DNA of 64,000 bases from Desulfosporosinus nitroreducens (GCF_023897015.1 NZ_JAMHFY010000021.1:1-64000); one strand, 5' to 3'. Positions 27,322 to 35,200 are shown, counted from the first letter of the stretch. Notes: a model not told the origin generated them from the letters alone. Numbers and translations: made by a program.

Positions 27322-28710
27322 ATGCGCACAAAATTGTTTCTTTCCACCTTGATCATCGCGCTGATCACCTTAACTTTCAGCATGCTTTCCGTGAACTTTG
27401 TCTTCAAACAACAGTTTAGTAATTACTTAACTCAGGTTAATGAAGCGACTTTGGAACAGTTACCCTTACGTCTCAGTTCGCTATATCAGACCACAGGCAC
27501 TTGGGATCCTGCACTTCTAAACGAAGTAAGTCATACCCTGCCGACGGGTACAGTTGTTACTCTAACAGATCCGAAGGGCAAGCTCATTGCCACGTTAAGC
27601 AACCCAATGGATAATATGATGCACGGTCAAGACCAAATGGGTATGGGTATGGGCATGGGTATGTCTTCCTACACCACTACAAGTTGGAAAACTAAAACCT
27701 TCACAGTGTCAGGACCCCTCGGCAATTTAGCCATAGCAGAGGTCCGCTACGCACAGATTCTCAATCCCCAAGATGTCCGCTTCCAATCCGCAGTCTTTCG
27801 CTCTCTGCTTTTCGCTGGAGGATTGGCCCTTCTATTTGGGATACTTCTCAGTTACTTTACAAGCCGCAGGCTCGTCGCTCCACTCAAACGCTTAACACAA
27901 GCTGCCAATCGTATTGGTCATGGACATTTTGACGAACGCGTTTCCGTTCGTTCCAAAGATGAGGTCGGGCAACTGGCAAACGCTTTTAACACAATGGCGG
28001 ATAATTTAAACCGTCAAGAAACCATGCGCAAACAGTTCACCGCCGATATTGCCCACGAACTGCGCACTCCCTTGACCTCGATCAAAAGCTATATTGAAGC
28101 CTTCCAAGACAACGTTCTTCCTGCCAATCATGAAAATCTCTCTTCTATAAATGAGGAGATTAACCGTCTAGTTGACTTGTCAAGCGATCTAAAAGACCTA
28201 AATGTTGCTGAAATAGGCGGATTACACCTAAAGCTTGAACTTGTGGACATAACACATCTTCTTGAGAAAATCATACACAGCCTTTACCCTCTTATCCAGG
28301 AAAAAGAATTGACTCTAAATTGGAACACTCCCGAGAAACCCGTTACTGCGGCCGGGGATGAACGCCTTCTGACTCGACTCTTCTACAATCTGGTCCACAA
28401 TGCCTATCGATACTCAAACCCAAGCGGTCAGATTAGCGTTACTCTTACACAAATGCCGGATTATGCAGAAATCAAGATTAAAAACACCGGTATAGGCATC
28501 TCGGAAGACGACCTACCTTTAATATTCGAGCGTTTTTACCGAGCTGACCAATCCCGAACCCGTGAGACAGGAGGGACCGGAATTGGTCTGGCGCTGGTCC
28601 GTCAGATTACGGACCTCCATAAAGGTACGATCTCCGTACTGAGTAAAGTGGGACAGGAGACCGAATTCGTCGTTAAGCTTCCTAAAAAGATAAAAGTGGC
28701 TGAGGAGTAG
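27322..28710 (+). CDS. Sensor histidine kinase with Met-rich external loop
   Basis: 462-residue BaeS/CusS-like kinase. Helix 1 is at residues 7-27, an external sensor domain at 28-160, helix 2 at about 163-183, then HAMP, HisKA with IAHELRTPLTSIKS, and HATPase with NLVHNAYRYS and GGTGIGLALV. The sensor holds HGQDQMGMGMGMGMSS, a Met/His run like those in copper/silver-binding proteins; at DNA level it is an ATGGGT-type microsatellite that could change length. I chose ATG 27322 rather than the in-frame start at 27286 because GGGGGGAT sits right before it. Confidence 0.9.
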   Translation: MRTKLFLSTLIIALITLTFSMLSVNFVFKQQFSNYLTQVNEATLEQLPLRLSSLYQTTGTWDPALLNEVSHTLPTGTVVTLTDPKGKLIATLSNPMDNMMHGQDQMGMGMGMGMSSYTTTSWKTKTFTVSGPLGNLAIAEVRYAQILNPQDVRFQSAVFRSLLFAGGLALLFGILLSYFTSRRLVAPLKRLTQAANRIGHGHFDERVSVRSKDEVGQLANAFNTMADNLNRQETMRKQFTADIAHELRTPLTSIKSYIEAFQDNVLPANHENLSSINEEINRLVDLSSDLKDLNVAEIGGLHLKLELVDITHLLEKIIHSLYPLIQEKELTLNWNTPEKPVTAAGDERLLTRLFYNLVHNAYRYSNPSGQISVTLTQMPDYAEIKIKNTGIGISEDDLPLIFERFYRADQSRTRETGGTGIGLALVRQITDLHKGTISVLSKVGQETEFVVKLPKKIKVAEE

Positions 28711-28726
28711 ATCCTCAGCCACTTTT
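28692..28726. terminator. Terminator overlapping the kinase stop codon
   Basis: AAAAGTGGCTGAGGA pairs perfectly with TCCTCAGCCACTTTT over a five-base loop. A near copy lies at 33915-33949. Confidence 0.85.
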
Positions 28727-28885
28727 AGAACATTGAGATATCAGATTTACTAACTCATGTACAAAAGTCTGTAGCCTCAGGTTAATTCTATCTTTTCTCA
28801 AAATCATTTTTTTTACTAAGTGCTTTCTTTAACAAAGGTTTCAGAGTTTGATCATAGAACAATAGTCGATAACCGTTGGCAGAGT

Positions 28886-29098
28886 TCACAAATAAACAAA
28901 TCTTAACCTCTGACTATGGCGAACCGCAGCTTCAAGAGCCTGCTCGCCTTTCAGCTGGCAAGCTTTCCCGTCTGGACCAATGTGATAAATTTTCAGCTCA
29001 CCACTGTTCTTTGTCCATTCAAGACAGCACTCGTGACAATAATAACGTTTACGGCCGATCCGGCCAGTGTCGTGCGCTCCGCACAAGGGACAAGTCAA
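28886..29098 (-). CDS. Small zinc-ribbon protein
   Basis: About 70 residues with two cysteine knuckles, CPLCG near the N-terminus and CHEC about 20 residues later, consistent with a structural zinc ribbon. The rest is mixed charged sequence with no known motif. Start is probably TTG at 29098, nine bases after AGGGAG; TTG at 29107 is possible but too close to that site. It has no obvious partner. Possibly a nucleic-acid-binding or regulatory protein. Confidence 0.55.
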   Translation of the reverse strand: MTCPLCGAHDTGRIGRKRYYCHECCLEWTKNSGELKIYHIGPDGKACQLKGEQALEAAVRHSQRLRFVYL

Positions 29099-29420
29099 TG
29101 CTATCAACTCCCTAATAACTTGTGTTTAGTCCGAATAACCATATTCACAAACCTGTACGGGACAATGATCATTCACAGCGGCCTAACTTTCGTCAAGGAG
29201 GGGATATTTTTTCTGTGCTCGAGATTAAGAATAGACCTCCCAGCGCCGGAAATCTGCTTCCCGCGCCAGGGGTCAAAGAAATGAGAGGAGAGGAGCTGAC
29301 CTTTTAAATTATACTTAAGAAATATTAACTGGCTTTTACCTAACCTTAAAAATTGTTTTCCAAAATATTAATAAATGTTACAAGACTGGGATCAGCCCAG
29401 AGACAACCATTCAAAGGCAT

Positions 29421-29471
29421 AAAAAAAAATGCCAACGGTTTCCGGACAGTAATGACCGATAACCGTTGGCA
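29421..29471 (-). terminator. Terminator (minus strand)
   Basis: TGCCAACGGTT (29430-29440) pairs with AACCGTTGGCA (29461-29471). On the minus strand the stem is followed by nine T. It lies after the broken GNAT gene. The sequence GATAACCGTTGGCA recurs at 28868-28881. Confidence 0.75.
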
Positions 29472-29508
29472 TCAACATTTGCAGCGTCTACAATCAATTC
29501 AACCTCTT

Positions 29509-29752
29509 CTATATTCTCGTTTTGGCTAACGCTTGCAAACTTTTTTCGAACAATTCTGTTCCCAGCCCTTGACCACGCATTTCCTTTCAGATAGACACTC
29601 CCATCATATATGCTTTACGCGAGTTGTCCCAGTCCAGCATGTACTGAACCAAGCCAACAACCTCTTGATTCCTTCTGACACCATTCATTTAATCCGCCCA
29701 CGCCAAACGCCTCTCTTTCCAGTTGCACGAAGCGCTGGAGAAGTGGTAGATT
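29509..29752 (-). pseudogene. Broken GNAT-family N-acetyltransferase
   Basis: The start of the gene reads FVQLEREAFGVGGLNEW in one frame. After a frame change near 29688 it continues as NQEVVGLVQYMLDWDNSRKA, then hits an in-frame TGA at 29587-29589, and ends with the acetyl-CoA motif RGQGLGTELFEKSLQALAK. A deletion, a frameshift and a nonsense codon make it non-functional. Substrate unknown. Confidence 0.75.
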
Positions 29753-29779
29753 TAAAACTTATTATCGAGGAAAACCAGT

Positions 29780-31357
29780 CTAATTCTTCTCAAAAGATGG
29801 GAAACTTATGTGAAAAGTTGTCCCCTTTCCTAACTGGCTTGCCACATCAATGTTGCCGCCTTGTAACTGAACCAGCTTTTTCACAATCACCAGCCCCAGA
29901 CCGCTGCCTTTTTCCTGCATGTGATCAGCACGTTGGTTCTTGATCCGATAAAACCTTTTCCATATGTGAGGCAGATCCTCGGGGGATATGCCAATACCAT
30001 TATCCTCAATGCTCAGTTCCACTTTACCTTGTCGGGTCTCTACGCCAACCCGGATGGTGCCGTTCTCCGTGGCCCTAGTCGCATTTTTCAGTAGATTCCT
30101 GATAACCTGTTCCATCCGGTCAGCGTCCCCGAGTACGATGGCTTTTTCTGTTTTCTGGTCCAAAAGGATCGAGGTGTTCGTGCGATTGGCCAGAGGCTCC
30201 ATGGATATAGCCACACCGTGGGCCAGAGCGTTCAAGTCCACAGGTAGTTTTTCAACCGTTAGATTTCCGCTTTCCAGGCGGCTTAATTCCAAGATGTCAT
30301 CTATCAGTCTGCTGATATGAATCGTTTGCGTGTAAATCGTGTCTAAATACCTCTCCTGTATAGCCTCATCTTGCACGATACCGTCGCGGATGGCCTCGAC
30401 AAAGCCTTGCACGGCAGTCAGCGGGGTACGTAACTCATGCGATATCTCCGCAAATAAACGGGCTCTTTCTTCTTCCACCCTGCGACTTTCAGTCTGTACC
30501 TTCTGGAGTCTTTCCGCCAATTTATTAAGCTGGCCGCCAAGGTCATTGATTTCATCCAGAGGCTGGTCCTTATCGCTCAGAACATAACTCCCTCTGCTGA
30601 TCTCTGCCACAGTGGCAGTCAAACGGGAAATTGGCCTGGAAATATACATAGCCAGGTAGACGGAAATGAAAATAATAAACAGCAGGATGATCATTCCCCC
30701 GATAACCATGTACAAACGCATTTTGCTTAAAGCAAGGTCAAGATTAGATGATTTCGTTTCCAGCAGGATCCCGTTTTCAATGGCGTCCTTGTTGTTCCCC
30801 ATGGGCACAACGGTGACAAAAATAGGCTGATCGGTATCAGAATCTACTGTTTGGGTCATCGCAATTGAACCATTTTTGTTTTTGAGTATTTCAATGTATT
30901 TCTCCTCTATCTTGCTACCGGGCACCATTTCTTGCTCTGCCGAGGTAGCCGTAATCTTTCCTGTCATGTCAAAGATCGTAATCTTAGCGTCAAAAATATC
31001 AGCCAGATATTTCAAGAAATCCTGTTGAGCCTGAATCTGACTGCTTTTTAGCTGGTCAGGTGGAATACTCCACGCGCTGTCCGTCTGCTGGAGCAAGGCA
31101 AAGTTTACTCGTTTGGCCTTACGTAACAATTCCTGTTGGACCTGATCATAGGTTACCTGCTTCACCACAAAGCTGGAAAACATCATCAGGACAATCAGAG
31201 CGATAACAAAAGCCGTAACATTGGTGAACAATATCCTGGTGTAAAGATTTTTGTTGAATTGTTCCTGTAGTAAGCGTTTACTAATGAGCAAAAAGTGATG
31301 CAGGGCACGGATTATCAACTGAAGTTTTTCCCTGCCCTGCTGTAGATAAGTATTCAC
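29780..31357 (-). CDS. Sensor histidine kinase (HAMP, HisKA)
   Basis: 525 residues: helix 1 near residues 38-60, an external domain of about 140 residues, helix 2, HAMP, HisKA with EISHELRTPLTAVQ, and HATPase with NLLKNATRAT and GSGLGLVIV. Start: the frame opens at ATG 31411, but the GTG at 31357 overlaps the regulator stop as GTGA and lies behind GGGGAGAG, so I prefer it. Regulator-kinase operon on the minus strand. Signal and target genes are not apparent. Confidence 0.88.
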   Translation of the reverse strand: MNTYLQQGREKLQLIIRALHHFLLISKRLLQEQFNKNLYTRILFTNVTAFVIALIVLMMFSSFVVKQVTYDQVQQELLRKAKRVNFALLQQTDSAWSIPPDQLKSSQIQAQQDFLKYLADIFDAKITIFDMTGKITATSAEQEMVPGSKIEEKYIEILKNKNGSIAMTQTVDSDTDQPIFVTVVPMGNNKDAIENGILLETKSSNLDLALSKMRLYMVIGGMIILLFIIFISVYLAMYISRPISRLTATVAEISRGSYVLSDKDQPLDEINDLGGQLNKLAERLQKVQTESRRVEEERARLFAEISHELRTPLTAVQGFVEAIRDGIVQDEAIQERYLDTIYTQTIHISRLIDDILELSRLESGNLTVEKLPVDLNALAHGVAISMEPLANRTNTSILLDQKTEKAIVLGDADRMEQVIRNLLKNATRATENGTIRVGVETRQGKVELSIEDNGIGISPEDLPHIWKRFYRIKNQRADHMQEKGSGLGLVIVKKLVQLQGGNIDVASQLGKGTTFHISFPSFEKN

Positions 31358-32064
31358 GACACGGTCTCTCCCCTTTTTGCAGGAGGTGTAAACTGGTATC
31401 CCACACCCCATACAGTTGTCAAGTATTCAAACGGCAAAGGTGCCAGCTTGGTCCTCAACCTGCGAATGTGGACATCTATCGTACGCTCATCACCGAAGAA
31501 ATCATACCCCCAGACAGCCGCCAGCAGATCCTCTCTGCTAAAAACCCGGCGCGGATTCTGGGCCAGGTAGTAGAGCAAATCGTATTCTCTGGGAGTGACT
31601 TCTATTTCTTGATCCTCAATCAAAACGGTCCTGGAATCGGCCAGGATTTCTAACCCGGGGTATTTCAATTTCCAATTCGTCGCTGTATCCACCGGTTGAG
31701 TACGGCGCAGTAATGCTTTAATTCTGGCTACCAATTCCCGGGGACTGAAAGGTTTAGCAACATAGTCATCAGCTCCCATTTCCAGTCCCAAAACACGGTC
31801 TGCTTCCTCTCCCTTGGCTGTAAGCATGATGATAGGAACCATGCGTATCGACCTTAGATTGCGGCATATTGTAAGCCCGTCCTGACCCGGAAGCATGATA
31901 TCCAGTATTACCACATCAGGATTTTCCCGGTCGAATGCTGCTAGCACCAAGTCACCGTTGCTTACCCCAATGACTTTAAAACCTTCCCTTTCACCATATA
32001 ACTTGACCAGTTCCAATACATTTTGGTCGTCATCAACCAGCAGAACCTTACCACAATAAGACAT
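31354..32064 (-). CDS. OmpR-family response regulator
   Basis: 236 residues with receiver domain (phospho-acceptor Asp in VVILDIMLPG, about residue 53), switch region LTAKGEEADRVLG and a winged-helix domain with VTPREYDLLYYLAQN and TIDVHIRRLRTKL. The frame opens at 32106; the ATG at 32062-32064 after GAGGGAGGG gives the normal N-terminus MSYCGKVLLVDDD. Translationally coupled to the following kinase. Confidence 0.92.
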   Translation of the reverse strand: MSYCGKVLLVDDDQNVLELVKLYGEREGFKVIGVSNGDLVLAAFDRENPDVVILDIMLPGQDGLTICRNLRSIRMVPIIMLTAKGEEADRVLGLEMGADDYVAKPFSPRELVARIKALLRRTQPVDTATNWKLKYPGLEILADSRTVLIEDQEIEVTPREYDLLYYLAQNPRRVFSREDLLAAVWGYDFFGDERTIDVHIRRLRTKLAPLPFEYLTTVWGVGYQFTPPAKRGETVS

Positions 32065-32176
32065 TTTACCCTCCCTCAGCGGTATCTTTTTCCATCTAAA
32101 TACCATGATGCGATGGTACTAATCTTTCTCTGGATTGTACTAATTACCTATAATTCTGGTTATATTCGTATTGCAA

Positions 32177-32563
32177 TCATGGAGCTGCTATTTGTAGGAG
32201 ATCAGCATTTTGATACTGATTTCCTACAATATCACTAATCCCAACATCACTGATTTTTCGATTCAAAGAGCTGCCTAGTTCAACAAGTTCGAAACTCCCT
32301 ATTGATTTATTCCAAATCACTTTGTAAATTGCAGATGAAATTTTAATAAAATCACCTTCATAGACATCCGTTTCATTGGCATCAGACAAACCGGTCCACT
32401 GCAACAATTCAAATTTTTCGGCTGGTTCCCACGAACGACCGGGAACACTTATAGCAAATGGAGCTTGCATTTGTATATCAAATGTTATAGCTTGTGGCTT
32501 AAACATTTTCAGCCTAACCTTGTCCCAAACTCTAAATTTAATTTCTTTCAAAAACGTCAGCAC
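32177..32563 (-). CDS. YopX-family protein
   Basis: 128 residues beginning MLTFLKEIKFRVWDKV with the EIKFRVWD signature of the YopX family, then TGLSDANETDVYEGDFIKI, also typical. YopX proteins come mainly from phages and integrative elements; their role is unknown. GTG start behind GGGGAGGG. It is the clearest sign that the surrounding 28.9-33.9 kb stretch once held mobile DNA. Confidence 0.75.
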   Translation of the reverse strand: MLTFLKEIKFRVWDKVRLKMFKPQAITFDIQMQAPFAISVPGRSWEPAEKFELLQWTGLSDANETDVYEGDFIKISSAIYKVIWNKSIGSFELVELGSSLNRKISDVGISDIVGNQYQNADLLQIAAP

Positions 32564-32737
32564 ATTCCCTCCCCATCTTCTCTATAAGTGGGGGAGGAAT
32601 GCGCCTTCCCTCCTTTCTTTGTGCTCGTGACCCTAAACACACACTTTCTGTTGTAGTCCAGAGGTAGTTTGACTTAGCGACGTCCTTCGGAACCTCCGTA
32701 ATATCTTTAATTAGTAGTAAGAAAGGACAATTGATGT

Positions 32738-32806
32738 TTAAGAGGTCCACCCAAAAGAGTCAGGCGATGTTGGTAAGTCGTCACTAGACCGTTCCAGAAG
32801 TTTCAT
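32738..32806 (-). CDS. 22-residue frame behind the orphan c-di-AMP riboswitch
   Basis: ATG at 32806 follows a strong AGGAGGA site and opens MKLLERSSDDLPTSPDSFG plus three residues before TAA. This is the first translatable frame after the riboswitch. It matches no usual ydaO target (wall hydrolases, potassium or osmolyte transporters). It may be a true small protein or the stump of a deleted target gene. Confidence 0.35.
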   Translation of the reverse strand: MKLLERSSDDLPTSPDSFGWTS

Positions 32807-32829
32807 AGTCTGTCCTCCTCTCAATAATG

Positions 32830-32871
32830 CGTAAAGGGTCCCGCGTTGAACTAGACGCAGGACCCTTTACG
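32830..32871. terminator. Hairpin between riboswitch and small frame
   Basis: CGTAAAGGGTCC (32830-32841) pairs perfectly with GGACCCTTTACG (32860-32871). The T run lies on the plus-strand side; on the riboswitch's strand it is preceded by A6 and lacks a U tail, so its role as expression platform is uncertain. Confidence 0.6.
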
Positions 32872-32886
32872 AAGTTTTTTCTCTCT

Positions 32887-33010
32887 TGTAAGCGCTTACG
32901 AAGTTAGCTGACGGATTCGGGCTAAAGATACAACCCTACCGGCAAAAGCCGGATTCACCCCAAAAAGATGGGTCCCCCGTTTCCATTTGTGCGGAACTCA
33001 GCGCGTCCTT
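32887..33010 (-). promoter_or_regulatory. ydaO/yuaA-type c-di-AMP riboswitch (orphan)
   Basis: On the minus strand the sequence holds, in order, CGGGGGACCC, TTGGGGTGAATCC, a variable GC stem, TAGGG, and AGCCCGAATCCGTCAGCTAA followed by CTTCGTAAGC. These are the conserved blocks of the ydaO class that senses cyclic di-AMP. The element looks complete. A strong sigma-A promoter lies just upstream (33048-33077), but no recognisable target gene follows. Confidence 0.85.
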
Positions 33011-33026
33011 AACTATTTAGTTGGAA

Positions 33027-33077
33027 CAACTGACAACCGATATAATTATTATAAGTTGTCAGTTGAATATATGTCAA
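33027..33077 (-). promoter_or_regulatory. Promoter with perfect operator-like dyad, upstream of the orphan riboswitch
   Basis: Minus-strand TTGACA (33077-33072), 18-base spacer, TATAAT (33053-33048). CAACTGACAAC (33027-33037) and GTTGTCAGTTG (33055-33065) form a perfect 11-bp inverted repeat with a 17-base centre, covering the spacer and start site. This arrangement suits a repressor, possibly the BusR-like protein at 51854. Confidence 0.75.
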
Positions 33078-33206
33078 CCCTTAGGAGCCAGGAATATTCT
33101 TCCTATGCTGCCTAGGTATAAAATTGTTATTCTGGTAATCTGATTATTGGGTGAAAGTTGTTCCAAAAATACTTAACAGATTGTCGTAAATGTTCAGCAA
33201 TTTATC

Positions 33207-33335
33207 TTAAGAGGTGAGGAGCTTATCGTACATTCTATTCACCGTTTGTCCTTGGTCCGTTGGAGCAGGAATTTCATTATCCACCGCTTCTTCTTCGTCC
33301 ACTGGAGTAAGGGTTTCATTATCTACCCCATCGTT
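33207..33335 (-). pseudogene. 3' fragment of an acidic tandem-repeat protein gene
   Basis: An open frame without a start codon encodes two 14-residue acidic repeats (VDNETLTPVDEEEA, VDNEIPAPTDQGQT) and a tail ending MYDKLLTS before TAA at 33207-33209. It is cut off upstream by TGA. It looks like the end of a lost gene upstream of the riboswitch promoter. Confidence 0.45.
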
Positions 33336-33520
33336 TCAGTTTCAGCCAGAAAACGCAATTGTTTCCTTATTGAAATTTAACGATTAAATCATTTTATTCA
33401 GATATATTACCTCCCCTTCCTTAAGATAAGAACTATTCCTCCTTTCGAAGCCAATTATACTGAAGGCATATTAACTGGCATTTACCAAACTATGAAAATG
33501 TTTTGCGAAAATGTGAATAA

Positions 33521-33884
33521 ATGTTACAACGGGTAAGGAATTTAGCTTTAGTCGAAACAAAGAACCTTACGTTAAGATTAGCAAAACACCTGGATGAAAA
33601 GATTAAGAGGTACAATAGGAAAGTGGAATGGGAAGACGGTCGAGAAATTCGAACCCTCGATTGGAGGAAGCCTCGGAATAAACGCTGGTTTTGCAACCAC
33701 GCTCCAAGGAGCGGTTCCATCCGAAAGAGTTCACGAGGTTTTAGAGGATTTTATCAGGTTTTACAAAAATCAACGATCTTCCCAAGAGTCGTTCCATGAT
33801 TTTGTTTCACGGCTCGGACGTGAAGCCGTCCAAGAACTTCTTAATCTCTATATGGAATCCCTAGATAAATTAGCATGTTTTTGA
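33521..33884 (+). pseudogene. Broken sulfite/nitrite reductase (sirohaem family) gene
   Basis: Two frames each match a different part of ferredoxin-type sulfite/nitrite reductases. The first reads NLALVETKNLTLRLAKHLDE, which in the family follows a Cys-containing motif. The second reads SLGINAGFATTLQGAVPSER and then SSQESFHDFVSRLGREAVQE, the usual C-terminus. The segment between, which should hold the GCPNSC cluster motif, is missing, and the frames differ. The gene is dead. Confidence 0.7.
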
Positions 33885-33914
33885 AGCAAATCGAGTTAAC
33901 ACTGTGTACATAGT

Positions 33915-33949
33915 AAAAGTGGCTAAGGAATCAATCCTCAGCCACTTTT
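33915..33949. terminator. Terminator, near copy of the one at 28692
   Basis: AAAAGTGGCTAAGGA pairs with TCCTCAGCCACTTTT (one mismatch). It agrees with 28692-28726 at about 30 of 35 bases. On the minus strand it ends the small SHOCT-protein unit. Confidence 0.75.
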
Positions 33950-33960
33950 ATGGTCTTTAT

Positions 33961-34242
33961 TCATTTACTCTCTAAATCTCGTTTCCTGCTCTGGAATTCC
34001 TCTGAATCTATCTCGCCACGCGCATATCGTTCGCGCAGGATGTCCATAGCACTATGCCTACCTATTGCGCCGTTATGAACATGTGCGGCATTTCGACGAA
34101 ATAGATAGATACCCAGCAAGATAATCCCAATCCCGAAGATGAGATGCATTCCTATTCCCGCCATCCCCATCATCCCATAGCCGCCGCTTCCGTAACCGCC
34201 ATATCCCCAGCCACCCATCATATTACCCCAGCCACCCATCAT
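33961..34242 (-). CDS. Gly/Met-rich small membrane protein with SHOCT domain
   Basis: 93 residues: a Gly/Met/Trp-rich start (MMGGWGNMMGGWGYGG), one membrane helix (about 30-48), a short linker and a C-terminal SHOCT motif DILRERYARGEIDSEEF. SHOCT modules are oligomerisation or tethering helices in small membrane proteins, often near copper genes in Firmicutes. AAGGAGG precedes the ATG. Groups with the next two genes on the minus strand. Function unknown. Confidence 0.75.
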   Translation of the reverse strand: MMGGWGNMMGGWGYGGYGSGGYGMMGMAGIGMHLIFGIGIILLGIYLFRRNAAHVHNGAIGRHSAMDILRERYARGEIDSEEFQSRKRDLESK

Positions 34243-34310
34243 GTAAATTCCTCCTTCAAACTCATTTCGTTAATCCAGCCTAGACATTCCCTTTGAACCA
34301 TAAGTAAAAG

Positions 34311-34535
34311 TTATTTATCTTTTTTAATGGATACGTACTGTTTTTGCCCCGAGAGCTCTTGTTTTCTTTCCAGGTATTCCTCTCTTTGAATCTCACCAAG
34401 TGCATATCGTTCATTTAAGATATCCAGTGAAGTGTTCACCTGAGATTGATGGCCCGTACAACATGATGCTCCAGAACTAGATGGACTAAATATATAATAA
34501 GCAATAACGACTAATAGTATTAAACCAATCATCAT
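34311..34535 (-). CDS. Small membrane protein with SHOCT domain
   Basis: 74 residues: N-terminal helix (residues 2-16), a short segment with CC near residue 25 and a C-terminal SHOCT motif DILNERYALGEIQREEYLERK. It is a paralogue of the neighbour at 33961. GGGGAGCGAG lies before the ATG. Function unknown. Confidence 0.72.
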   Translation of the reverse strand: MMIGLILLVVIAYYIFSPSSSGASCCTGHQSQVNTSLDILNERYALGEIQREEYLERKQELSGQKQYVSIKKDK

Positions 34536-34560
34536 TTAAGCTCGCTCCCCTTCTAATTAT

Positions 34561-34992
34561 TTACTTAGACGCCATTCCATTTACATTTCCATTCATCATA
34601 GACCCGCGAGTATTGGTCATACTACTTCCGTTGGTCATCATACTCCCTCCAGAATTACTCATAAATTCGTTCATTCTATCAAGGTTCCCTTCCCCCATTT
34701 GAGCTTTAACCCCCGGATCAGAATTCATGAGTTCTTGCATTTTCTCAAAATCGCCTGTTTGCATCGCATTCTGCATTTCCTGCGAATTATGAAGGTTTTG
34801 CATTTCTGTCGAATTCATAAGCTCTTGGTGTTGCTCAGACGAAAAAGTTCTTTGCATGTATCCTTGCATTTGTCCAAACCATCCACTACCTTGTTGCTGA
34901 GACGTTTCTGCCAAGGCCGGCAAAGCCATGAGCCCTAGAACTAATGTTGCGGTTCCTACGATCGCGGTAACTCTCTTGCTGAATTTTTTCAA
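34561..34992 (-). CDS. Met-rich exported protein of unknown function
   Basis: 143 residues with a signal peptide ending at LPALAE. The mature protein is rich in Met, Gln and Asn, with helical repeats of the type EMQNLHNSQEMQNAM and a Met/Ser/Gly-rich tail (GGSMMTNGSSMTN). Probably secreted; Met spacing would suit copper(I) or silver binding, but no family was recognised. First gene of a small unit with two SHOCT proteins. AGGAATATTC before the ATG is a weak ribosome binding site. Confidence 0.65.
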   Translation of the reverse strand: MKKFSKRVTAIVGTATLVLGLMALPALAETSQQQGSGWFGQMQGYMQRTFSSEQHQELMNSTEMQNLHNSQEMQNAMQTGDFEKMQELMNSDPGVKAQMGEGNLDRMNEFMSNSGGSMMTNGSSMTNTRGSMMNGNVNGMASK

Positions 34993-35120
34993 TGAATATT
35001 CCTCCCAATCAATTATTAATTTTTGTTACGTTTCCTGTAAATCTGCTGTTCTTCTATGTCCTTAGTCTAACTTTCTGATACGATTAACTCATGAAAAAGT
35101 TGTGAATTTCTTATGAATAA

Positions 35121-35149
35121 GGGACCCTGATTATAAAAATCAGAGTCCC
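35121..35149 (-). terminator. Terminator of the AprBA-like unit
   Basis: GGGACCCTGATT (35121-35132) pairs with AATCAGAGTCCC (35138-35149), one mismatch. It lies 50 bases after the ferredoxin gene. Confidence 0.65.
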
Positions 35150-35200
35150 TTTAAGATACCATCGCTTCTTGTTCCACTTTACCAAAGTTATGGGTTTATT

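Noticed and set aside
32538-32750. 70-residue minus-strand frame
   Set aside because: Overlaps the YopX gene start, no family match and no clear ribosome binding site; left out as probably random.
33640-33670. TTCGAACCC string resembling a tRNA T-loop
   Set aside because: No acceptor, D or anticodon arms fit on either strand; it lies inside the sulfite-reductase remnant and reads as KFEPSIGG there.
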